DNA from: Lamellibrachia columna
Lineage: Eukaryota; Annelida; Polychaeta; Sabellida; Siboglinidae
Assembly (NCBI GenBank): GCA_963662155.1
Contig: OY759266.1
Coordinates: forward strand, 10,847,835-10,911,834
Reading direction: 5' to 3'
DNA: 64,000 nt
Below are positions 18,601 to 30,600 of the stretch, piece after piece. How positions within the stretch are numbered: the stretch's first letter is position 1; each line of letters starts with the position of its first letter. The notes beneath the pieces were generated by a model that was not told the DNA's origin, searched no databases, and saw only the letters and a list, made by a program, of their open reading frames with translations. A program made the translations under genes and the position numbers.

Positions 18601-21600
18601 CAAAATGGCTACCTGCTGCCTCACACAGGCTTCATTGGTTGTCATACCTCCTAATTTAAAATAATTCCCATTTTGTCATCCAATCTTTACCACGCTATTC
18701 ATGATTGCTACTGCTGTCTGCCTTTTCCAAGCAAGCTGTTTACTTGTCCTATCAACCTGTGCCTATGAGAATCTTCTGTAAACCACTTCAGGGTTAGGAT
18801 TAGCTACTTATGGTGTTAGCTAGAGATGGGTTCCTTGTGCCCAAGCACTTATAAAGAACTATACACAACATGAAATGGGTATTGATATGTGGTGATTAGA
18901 CATTTTGGAAAGGCAACAATTATTCTTTATTCTAAAAAGTGCTTATTGTAAGCTTTTAGCTTACTGCAACCTCTTTCGTGCTATTTTAACGTATGGAAAA
19001 TGAAAAAAATTGTGTTTATTAACCTATTAGGCCAAAGGATTTTATTAAAACATGCTCCCCTGTTCCCAGGATTTGTGGCAAATTTTGAGCGATTTTACCT
19101 CCTTGTGTTCAAAAATATGTAGAAAAAAACTATTCAATATTGACAATTACAAGTTGTGTTTATTTTGAAGAGCAGTAATTTCTCCACATGCATGTATACA
19201 TAGTAATAGGATATATTAATAAAATGTTGACATTTGATCACAATTTGCAAAGACAAAATAGTAAATTTGTTAAAACTTTGAAAGTTGCGACTGACATTTG
19301 ACAATGATCCCATGCTATAACCCTATGCAACCCAGTGAAGAAAATGTAGCTATGTGTTAGCTTTGCACCACTGAAAAAATTATCAAATTCTGACGGTTAT
19401 TTTTCAGGTTACACCATATTTTATCATGACAAATATAGAAATAAAATTTTCGAGATAGCATGAACAAAACCAATAAAAATCAAGATTTCTGAAAGGGCAA
19501 CACGGCCGGCCGCGTCCGTTGTGGGGTCTAATGGGTTAACAATTAAATATCATAACTGCATAAAACATCAAATTGCATAAAATATCATCTCGTGCAAATG
19601 AAATGTTTTAGTACAAATCTAAAATGTTTTTATTTATTTATTAAAAAAAATATGAGCCCTCATTATATTAGATCAGAATTGCAAATTATCAAAATTCTAA
19701 GAAATTTTTTATAACAAACTGTGATATCCACAATTAAGCTAACAATAACGCCCAAAACATAAGCATATACAAATTTTATAACTGTGGTGTGACCACAACT
19801 TCTGTTTATTTGAGGTTAGACCACAGTGCAAATTGCATTGGTGGCCATGCTAATGTTTTGTCTGATTATAAGAAAATTTTAACATCAAAAATTCAGAATT
19901 TTTTCTGCAAAATCACATACCTCCAGCTCTTTTTAAATGCTCCCATGTGCGATGCCCATCAATGTTTACAAAAATATCCATGTATTCATGCGCCCACATG
20001 GCCCATAGCAGAAAAATTCACATAAATCCTCCGCCTGTTAAACTCTAAAAAAATTCACTATTTCACAGCCAATAGCTTCTACAAACAAACCTTGAAAATG
20101 CCTGCTTAAATTCACATATCACAATTTAATATGCGTTACATTTGTGAGAAACAATAAATAGGAAGTTCAACTGTGGTCAGACCCCTAAAATACCAAAGCA
20201 GATTGTTGATAGCCAACTTAAAAAAAAAAAAATTGGAAGAGAAAGAGTGATGCAAGAAAATATCGGAAATACCCATTATTCCTTCTGGCATCTTTGATAT
20301 AATAGTGTAATACTTGATCACCAGATGGACCTATATTTATCTTAATGTACTTCAGTGACACACGAGCTGGACGGCTGTGGCTGACTTGTGAGCCCACTAA
20401 CAAGGCATATAAGCTAAAGAGTAGACACTCACCGGAAGTCCCACATGGAACATACTAGGCATGCGCCTCAGGATGGCGGCATCCACATCCTGGGGGCGAT
20501 TTGTGGCGCCCATGATCATGACACGACACCGAGGGTCAGTGACAAGTCCGTCCCAGAAACTCATGAACTGAGTTTTCATCATGGCCGTTGCTTCGTGGTC
20601 CGTCGAATTTCTTGTTCTCATGAACGAATCTGGAATGATGCATGATTTATTGGCTTTGTTGTCGAGCATAATACATAGGTCAGGATGGGTACTCACGGAT
20701 ATGTACTGCGTGCTACGACTGTCCTTGCCATGAATTACAAGGACTATACATGGCTGCGTATCCCCAATTCAGGTATGCTGGTCCTTTAGAGTTCATAAAT
20801 TTAGTGTTTGTGAGCGGTTGCTAAGGGGTTATATAGTGGCTGTACAGCACATCCGCCATAGGACAACAGGTGCAGACACAGCCAGCCAGTTTCATGAATT
20901 GCACTTTGAATTCAGTTAATCTGATAGGCTATATCAACTTTTACCAGTTGCAGATTTAATCAATTTAGAAAATATTCACCACAGTTTCACTAACATGACA
21001 GTACCTGCAATTAACATTCTGTGGATATCTTCAAGTAAGATTATTATAAGACTATGTATTAAAGCATGTAAAAGAATACATTATTTAGCGCTAAATCTGA
21101 CATTATGGATAAATGCACTGTACATCAGATAAAATAATATAAAAAATGCCAAATTGTACATTTCAACTCATTTGCACATTGGTAACCATGGTAACCACCT
21201 ACAGAATGGCACCTGTGTCATGCATAAATGGGGGAAAGTCGTGTGCCAAAATATGCAATTAATTTCTTAATTTTTCGTTTGTACACATTGATGACATGTA
21301 CCTGTGCATCGTGAATACATCTTAGTTCCAGATAATCTGATATTTGTGTCTCCGTGGTGGCAAAGAACATAAACAAATTGTTGTCAAAATTGTTTAATTG
21401 TTGTCAAATTTGTTTAACAACATACTTTTATAAATACCCTTACATATGTAGTAGCCTATTCAAAATAACTCATCACACACAATACAATGTCATAAACAAC
21501 TAGTAATGTGTTTAGCTATCTAGCATTAAACCTTTTCTGTGGGATGTTGTGCAGATATACATTTTGGCACCTTCTTCACCCCAATTGATGTATGACATGG

Positions 21601-24600
21601 GTGAGTTGAAGTTTACAATTTTGCCTTCATTTCACACAAGTAACATGTGTTAAAAATTTAGTAATAATGTGTCAAAGGGTTGCTGAGAGGGTAGAATACA
21701 GGTATTGTTGGCCTTAATTGATTGAGAGTTGCTCTCTTAGTGCTTATACATACAAGCAAATGATCTTTCATACTAACACCAACTTACCAATTTCATCTAT
21801 GAATATAATTGTTGGTTGCAGTTTGACAGCCTGCAATGACAAACAACTGGCAATGCTTAAACCGCCCAACACGAGTAACGTTCTAAACAAAATGTACGTG
21901 TGTATATTCTGAACGTTTATGTTTTTTATGATTGAACTACAGCTGCATAAAAAACCAGGATGACCAATAATGGCAAGGCTGGAAATAGATCTGTGAATGT
22001 ATATTTCATAAGGTTTATCATGAATAAAAATGTTTATTATTATTATACTTTTATTATTATTTATTATTATTATACTTTTATTATTAGAAAGGTAGAAACC
22101 AGCACTTGAGTAAAAGGCAGCTACCCACCAGAGAGAACACTGCCTCGACCCTCTTCTGTGACTCTCCGTACCACTTGTCAACCAGCGTTGACACTTGCAG
22201 GTTGACAAACCGAGCACCTGGCACAAAAGTGGCATTTATGAGAAGCCACCAAACTGATACACAAAATTACTAAGTGTGTTTTAAAATATAAAATAAATTA
22301 ATATGCTTCACTTGGTTATTGCAACAGAGCAATAAAAATAGAATAAGGCTACAATTCTAACTTTTCAAAGATATAAATTAGATATATATAATATAGGTAT
22401 TACCTGCAGCCTTCGCTGTTGCTTTGGCAATCATGGTCTTGCCGCAGCCAGGCGGGCCATACAGTAACACTCCTGCAAGATAATAACACATAGAATGTGT
22501 TCAGAGTCAGCAACTCATAAAAAATAAACTAAGGGTATGCGCCAAGTTGTAAAAATATCATAAATTTGTATCACTAACTATGTAGTCTTGTGTACTGGAT
22601 AGTTGAAACACTCACTGCTTTATTCATCAGCAAGGCCCAAACATTCTATAGACAATAATTCAAACTGAATATGACATGAATATGACATTATGTCAGTTGT
22701 GTAGCAGCAGAACCATTATTCTGACAATATTTTCTATTTCTGAAATGGTTATAACTTATTCAGTTGCTATGTAACCTTGATGAAATACCTCAACATTACA
22801 CTGCCCTCAGCTGCTCACATATGCCAAAGTTGGTAATCCAAACTCCTGTTTTTATCAAGTTTTAGTGTACACTGACATATGCACAGATGGCAAACGTCAT
22901 GCCAGCATACAATGTATGCTGGCTTGTATATATATAGCGGATCTTGACTTGGTGCAGCAGCGATTTGAAATTGGTGAAGAGAATTTATAGAAAAGCGTCT
23001 AATATCAAATAGAATAACTATTACTATTGCATATATATTATACATAAATATATTGTAGACATATATTATGGAACAGGTTTTGTTAATTATTTGTCAGAGG
23101 CAGTATTTTAGCGTAAGTTAGTTTCAGACTATGTCAGGGAAGTCAGCGAGCATTAATAGGGTTGTTTACCATTTGAAAATTGAGATAGGATAGTGAATAG
23201 TCAGTAACATTGGAATATTGGTTAGAATAAGTATTACTATTATACATATATTGTTCACAAACTTCTTGTAGACATACATTAAGAAACCGTTTTTGTTAAC
23301 AAAGGTAGTATTTTTTCCCAGATTCAAACTCAACGAGTGATAAAAGGGAGTTTGTTTACAGGTCGTGAATTCAACTGGTGCATCGAACTATCGTTTACAT
23401 TGGTTAATATATATATATATAAGATAAAGTGATATATTTACTTAAATTACATACATAAGGTAATATCTGACATAGTGGTAGTAAACGTTTTCGGTAAAAA
23501 GGAATTAACAGCAGGATTTTAGCGTAAATTAGTACACACTGATTTCGTTGTTTTGTTACACAGTGTTCTCCGTATTCGCTAGGTGGCAGGCCTTTTTTTG
23601 CTCATGCGAGCTTAATAGAAGACATAGTTAGCAAGTACATTAGCCTAAAGTGTTCTTTTGAACACAAAAACAGCCTTATTCAAGGCTAACGTAGCAAACT
23701 AATTAAAACTAAATTGTATTATGGCGCCATGCAAACGGCAGTTAAAGGCCACAAGGCACTTAATTTGTGGCAGTTGCAGTAACTGGGTGGACTTCGTCAA
23801 GTCTGGGTGCAAAAAGTCCTGGGCTGAGGTCCAGGCAGATAGTTTTAGTTTTGAGTGTAGGGGATGTACGAAGATGAAGGAACTAGAGGTGGAGTTGGAA
23901 GAGCTGAAGCTGCTCGTTGTGGCAATGGTGGGAAGGGAACAGGGGGGTTGTGCCAGTAGTTCCGGTGGGGGAACAGTAGATGATAAAGTGGGGAAAGACA
24001 CGAGAGATGCTAGGGAGAGCTCAACTCAGCCTGGGAGGAAGCTGAGAGGAGGGAAGGTGACAGGTCGTAGGGAGACAGGACGTAAGGAGACGGGAAGGAA
24101 AGGATCAGGAGGGAAGACAACCGGAGTGAAGGAGAGGGGAGTAGGGGAGACAGGAGGGAAGGAGAAGGGAGTGGGGGAGATGGGAGGGAAAACAACCGGA
24201 GTGAAGGAGAGGGGAGTGGGGGAGACAAGAGCGAAGGAGAGGGAAGTGGGGGAGACAGGAGCGAAGGAGACAGGAGGGAAGGGGTCAGGACAGAATGTGA
24301 TGGAAGGGATCGAATGGAAGAGCTATTCTGCAGCAGTGATAGAGGGGGTGAGGAAGAGAGCGAGGGTATTTGTGGGGGATTCGATAGTTAGGAAGACCGA
24401 CAGAGTCTTAAACAAGGGAGATGATGTGGTGGTCTGCTTGCCTGGAGCCAAAATAGAGGCGATAACTGAGAGAGTAGAAAACATTGTAGGTTCGGGTAAG
24501 GGTGGATCTGTTTTAGTACACGTAGGGACAATTAACGTAGAGAGGGAGGGTACAACAGCCATAGTTAGGAAATATAGGCAGTTGGTCAGAACACTAAAAC

Positions 24601-27600
24601 AGATGCGGGTTGAGCAGGTAATACTGTCAGGGATTTTACCAGTAATGGGCAGGAGGGGTCACAAATATCAAAATTGTCAGGGGATGGCAATTAACATGTT
24701 AGTCCAGAAGCTATGTGGGGAAGAGGAAGTTGGATTTGTGGATTTATGGGGAAGTTTTGTTGGGAGGGCTGATATGTACATGAAGGATGGGCTTCATCTA
24801 AGTGGAAAGGGGGCAGCAGTATTCACGAACGAACTTTCAGCAGCAGTAGATAGTGGCATGGGTACAATGACAAGTATTTTTGGTAGTAAACATTGTTTAA
24901 ACTAGAAGTGCAGGGGGGTTACCTAGAGGTGTCTTAAGCAAAACAAGAGGCCACTAGTAAAGACAAACCAATATCAAATCATCGGAAAAACATCTCTGAA
25001 ACAGGTTATAGATGTGTATGTTTAAATGCAAGGAGCATAGTAAATAAGAAAAACGAATTAAACATTATGGTAGAAGATATTGACCCTCACACAATTGGTA
25101 TAACTGAATCATGGGCCAACATAGATATAACAGATGCTGAATTAGGACTGACAGGATATGTAATGTTTAGGAAAGATCGAATAGGAAGAAGGGGCGGGGG
25201 AGTTATTTTATATGTTAAAGAATCTATTCAAGCTTATGAAATAAAACTAGAAAGGGAAGCAGATTGCGATGAAGCTGTTTGGTGCAAAATTGTTTCAGGA
25301 AATTCCAAATTAACTATTGGATTAGTTTACCGAAGTCCAAACATAAACGACGAGGACAACACAAAAATAAAAATGCTATAAAGGAAGTTAGTAAAGGGGA
25401 ATGTATTATAATGGGAGATTTTAACCATGGACACATACAATGGAATTCTCTAGAGAGCACAGGGAGTGAGGACCAACAATTTCTATTTTTAATCCAGGTT
25501 AGCTTTCTTACTCAGCACGTGCTAGAACCAACCAGGGGAGAAAATGTATTAGATATAGTTTTGTCATCACAAAAAGAATTAGTGGACAATGTAAAAATAC
25601 TTGAACCATTGGGTAACAGTGACCATAATCAAATACATTTTGACATCAATGTAAAATCAGAAAGTAAAAATAAGAAAACGTACAAGAGAAACTTCCACAA
25701 AGGTAACTACAAAGATATGAGAAAATACTTAGCAAAGATAGATTGGAATAACATGCTGATGAATAAGACTGCAATTGAATGTTGGAATATTCTAAAATAT
25801 GAAATTGAGAGTATCATCGATAAATTTTTTCCCTTCCAAAAACAAGGAAAACGGTGTAGAAAGAAACACTTGTCAAAAGAGGCTATTAGAAAAATAGTGT
25901 TAAAACAAACTATGTGGAGGGTTTATAGGCATACCAGAAAGGAAGAAGACTATGCAAATTACAAAGAGGCACTTAATGCAGCTACAACTGAAATCAGACA
26001 ATCTAAAAGAAGCTATGAGCAAAAACTAGCATGTAACATAAAAAATGACAGCAAGAGTTTTTATGCATATGTCAGGAGTAAACAAAACGTACGAGACAAG
26101 GTTGGACCTCTAGAAGACAGTGCTGGAAATATAATATCACAGGGGTTTTTAATGGCAGAAGACCTAAATGGTTACTTCAGTTCAGTGTTTACCAAAGAAG
26201 ATATTAGTTCATTACCAGTTGCTGATGCTAAATTTCTGGAGGCTAAATCTGACTATTTAGGACCGTTAATTATAACTCCAGAAATGGTAGCTAAGAAAAT
26301 AAAGGCAATGAAGGATAATAAATCACAGGGAGTGGATGGGATTCCTCCAAAATTACTAATGGAAACAGTAGAACATTATTAAAAAAGGGTTAGAGAAATA
26401 AGTCAGAGAATTACAGTCCAGTGAGTTTAACGTCAGTGATTTGTAAATTATTAGAAAGGTTAATTAAAGACCATATGGTGGACTTCCTCGTTAAGCATAA
26501 ATTATTAAATTCATCTCAACATGGATTCCTTAAAGTGAGGTCATGCTTAACAAATATGTTATGTTTTTTTTGAAGAAATCACTAAATGGATAGACGTGTG
26601 ATCGCCAGTAGATATTAGCTACTTAGATTTTCAGAAAGCTTTTGATAAATTGCCACATCAACGATTACTACTTAAATTAAAAGCCCACGGTATCAGGGAT
26701 AGCATAACTGACTGGATAGAACAATGGCTGACTGACAGAAGACAACGAGTTGTAGTAGATGGAGAAGTTTCAAATTGGAAATCGGACCTATATTATTCTT
26801 AATATATATCAATGACTTGGACGACAGTATAACAAGTAACGTACTGAAATTTGCAGATGACACAAAACTGTTTAGAAAGGTTAATACTGATGGTGATAAA
26901 CAACATTTTTAAAAAACGATCTAGACAGATTAGTGAAATGGTCTGAGAAATGGCAGATGTTGTTCAATTTTGGGAAATGTAAATGCCTACATACAGGACA
27001 TGGGAACTTGGATGTAAACTATAAAATGGGAGATACTGTTCTGGGTACTACTGTAAAAGAAAAGGACTTAGGAGTTACAATAAGCGCTGATTTGAAAGTT
27101 TCAGAGCAGTGTGGTATTGCAGCTTCAAAGGGTAATCAAATTCTTGGACTGATTAGAAGAAACATAACATACAAGGAAAAAAAGTTAACTATACCTCTTT
27201 ATAAAGCAATAGTTAGACCTCATTTAGAATACTGTATACAAGCATGGAGACCATATCGTAAGAATGATATAGATATGCTTGAATGCATACAAAGGAGAGC
27301 AACTAAAATGATTCCAGAACTGAGAGACCATAGTTATGAAGAATGCCTGAAAGAATGTGGTTTAACAACTCTAGAGACAAGGAGGTTAAGAGGAGATCAG
27401 ATTGAAGTTTTTAAGATATTGAATGGGTATGAAATATTAGAAATGTTTTTCTCACTCAAGAAGGATAGCAGAACTAGAGGACATGAGGTAAAATTAGTAA
27501 AGGATCAATGTAGATTGGACATCAGGAAGCACTCGTTCTCACAGAGGACAATAAATGAATGGAACAAATTGTCTACAGATTGTATAACTGCTAGCAGCGT

Positions 27601-30600
27601 GAATATGTTTAAAAACAATGTTGACACATATCTCAGGAGGGCGGGTTATAAGTAGATGAACATTGTTGGACTCTCGATAAGCCAATGGCTTCCTTGTCCA
27701 CTAGCCATCTGGGCCTTTGGCTTGGATGGCAAATCTTGTTAAATCTTGTTAAATGTTGTGACAAAACAGATACAGATGAGTCGACTATATTTTATGAATA
27801 CACAACTTGACGAATGAGAAAATAAAATTGAACCTTGCCAACGAAACACAAACCAGGATTATCTGCTTATGTATTTTTGTCATATGCCTGCAGAAAAATA
27901 CAAACTTACCTTTTGGGGGCTGTACAAGACTGGAGTCAGAGACAAAGGCGTTGTCATGGAAGGGAAGGATGACTGTCTCCAGTATCTCATTGATGGTTCC
28001 CTCCAGACCTCCGATGTTCTCCCAAGAAACAACCATGCCGAGTGGATCAACCAGGTCTGACGCTATGCACAGCTCATACTCCGTTAGCTGTGGGAAACAA
28101 GGAAATGTAGATATGAACATATACGTAAATTTCTAAATACCAGGTAGTTGTGTTTTGTTATTGAATGAAATTGTCATGGTATTGTTACGCAGGTCAAATA
28201 AAGCAATATCGATATTTCAAACAGACCAGAAGAAATGTAGGTCACTACTGCCAATAAAGTCGAAAACTGCAAAAATTAGTGACGACTACTAGAGACTAGA
28301 TATGCATTTTATCTAAACATCAATGATCTATAATAAAAATTGTACTACTGTTGAGTTAATGCTTTCTGCGGTTTCACCTTGCTATTCTCTGACTACAAAC
28401 CAGTGTCTGTTTTTGAATTTATATCCGATACTAAATAAATCCAGTTTATGTTAAATTGAACTGCGTTACTTACCTTGACTTTATCTGACACCCCAATCGA
28501 CTTCATAAGCTTCATGGCCTGCCAAACAAACAGTTGGAGTCATGGCTCAGCATGTGGTTAATTATAACAAATTGCTAAGAAAAGAATTTTACATAATTCC
28601 ATGTACAGTGAAACCTGTATGGGTATGTTATTGTTCGCTAGTTGGCATTGTCGCGAACGGTTCAAATCTATGGTTGATAAAATGATACAGGAGCTGTCAT
28701 CAATATATTTGGGCCCTAAACTTAGCTGGTGAAAGTGTCATTAATCACACAGCGCTACTGCATGGAAATCAAGCAGAGTGTGGGCTATGATTGGTCCCAT
28801 GTAATCACCATTTCTGTTACCCCTCTACGAACAACTGAATAATCAGCCAAGTGACGAAATTGAAACTGTACACGATCAACAGCCGTTGGACAGATAGTAA
28901 CATTGACTTCTTGTACTGAGTTCATTCACTTTGTTTGGAGCTTGGCTTCTGAAAGTTAGACTTGAAAACAAAGCATGGTCATGGTTAGTGAAAGCCCTGT
29001 CCACATTGGCCAGGTGGCCACTACGGGCAGTCAGCGGATAGTGCAAACTAACAGCAAGTCATTCCGGACTTTCAAGTGTCCATATAGACAGATGCCCATT
29101 ATGGACAGGTGTCTGCTAAGACAGGTTTTTCTGCAGATGACCGATTTAAAATAATAACTGAATTAATTTCAAAATTCTTACAACTCTTTCTTATAACAAT
29201 GCTTCCATCAATGTCATATTGCCAGATATATAACATTTTCAAGAACTGTTCTAACAATGGTGATTATCAGACAGACAGACAGAGGTGCACTGCAGCACAC
29301 TGCAGTCAAAGGGCATGCATAAATATGGAGTTTGTCAAGTTATTTAAAAGGAATAAAAAGTAATGTGCTGTTCTTATCAGAGGTTTTGAGGCTATTTGGA
29401 ACATTATTAAAATGCATATACATACAAAACAATAACATCATGTGATGTCATGCGTGTGTCGATTTCGGATAATATTGCCCAATATTAAAGGATAATCTTA
29501 CTCCTAATGAATTGTTCTGACTCCTGATGACTAGTGACAGTAGTGTCGTGGTTAGTGCAAGTCAGTTTTAAAACTTGACTTAAGTTACAGAACTGCGATA
29601 CTAGTAGTACTAGTGTGCATCTGCATTGTCGAAAAACAAGAAAAATGTTTCGCAACTGTTTAGTGAAACGTGTTTCACGAATCAAACCATGCTTGATTTA
29701 AAATTTTTTTTAGGTCTTTCGTTCAGATGTGTTTCGCTGCTAAACAAAACTTGCATTATAAGAAGCACTGCCAAAATAGCTTTTCTCTTTTTTCATGGAT
29801 GCCGCCATTTTGTAATAATGTGACTTCACAGTTTGGTGGTGCTACTTGTCTTGTTTCGCATGTTTTCGTTCTCTGTGTGCACCACTCGTTTCAGATGTCT
29901 GCGGTTAACATTGATCGAAACGATGGGATAATGGTTAGAAGGCCGGACTCTCAATTGAAAGAACCCGGTTTCAAATCCCACTGCAGTCGCTTCGAACCTT
30001 TGGCAAGTTTGATCACCCCACGTTGCCACAGTTCACTCAGCTGTATAAATGAGTACCTGGCAATACAGACAGTGATGGAAATGTGAACGAATAGTCTTTG
30101 CGCAATTGCAGTGTGGCCGAATGCTTCCCAGAGAACTTCTCTCAACTTCTGAAGTTGAGATAGCTTTGGAATGAACAGTTCCGCCAGGGAGTGAAGTGTA
30201 AAGCTCTTTGAGCAGTTCTACGGACTGGATACCACGCTATATAAGAAGAATGTACCTTTATCGAAACATGTTTCTGTTTTTGAAAAACAATTTTGTGTGC
30301 CGTGTTCATTCGGCTTAAGTTAGACTGGGGCTGGGTCGAGCCGCTGTCACGCAGACATCTTCACACGGACTCCTTCACACGCGAGTCGTCACACACGCGT
30401 CTACTCTACGACGTTCACTGTGTCAGACTTCAGTTGTCAGTTTTTAGGAATTCTAGACTACTCGGCCCACGGACAACTCGGACCGGGACAACTCGGCCCA
30501 GTTCGAGACAACTCGGCTCCGATTTTTGAGACAACTCGGCCCAAGTGTCGAGACAGCTCGGCCCAATGATAAATTGCTCGGCTCCGATTTTTAGACAACT

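Larger units (their letters stand above)
22930..27757 (+). mobile_element. CR1-like LINE, nearly full length, antisense in ATAD1 intron 3
   Basis: Order on the + strand: 5' UTR with tandem-like units (about 22930-23720), ORF1 (23721-24905, intact), ORF2 endonuclease (about 25010-25650), RT (about 25650-27655, broken), and a 3' UTR with a conserved tail to about 27757 ending in repeated AAATCTTGTT. The same 3' end occurs at 2990-3500 and, as a scrap, near 35545-35590. ORF2 carries frameshifts and two internal deletions, so the copy is inactive. Confidence 0.92.

Noticed and set aside
18259..18659. Overlapping ORFs on both strands with a repeated Cys/Trp motif
   Set aside because: They are all readings of the 20-bp tandem repeat at 18411-18530, which stays open in several frames.
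23721..24905. Host esterase gene on the + strand inside ATAD1
   Set aside because: The SGNH domain, zinc finger and downstream APE-RT ORF identify it as LINE ORF1.
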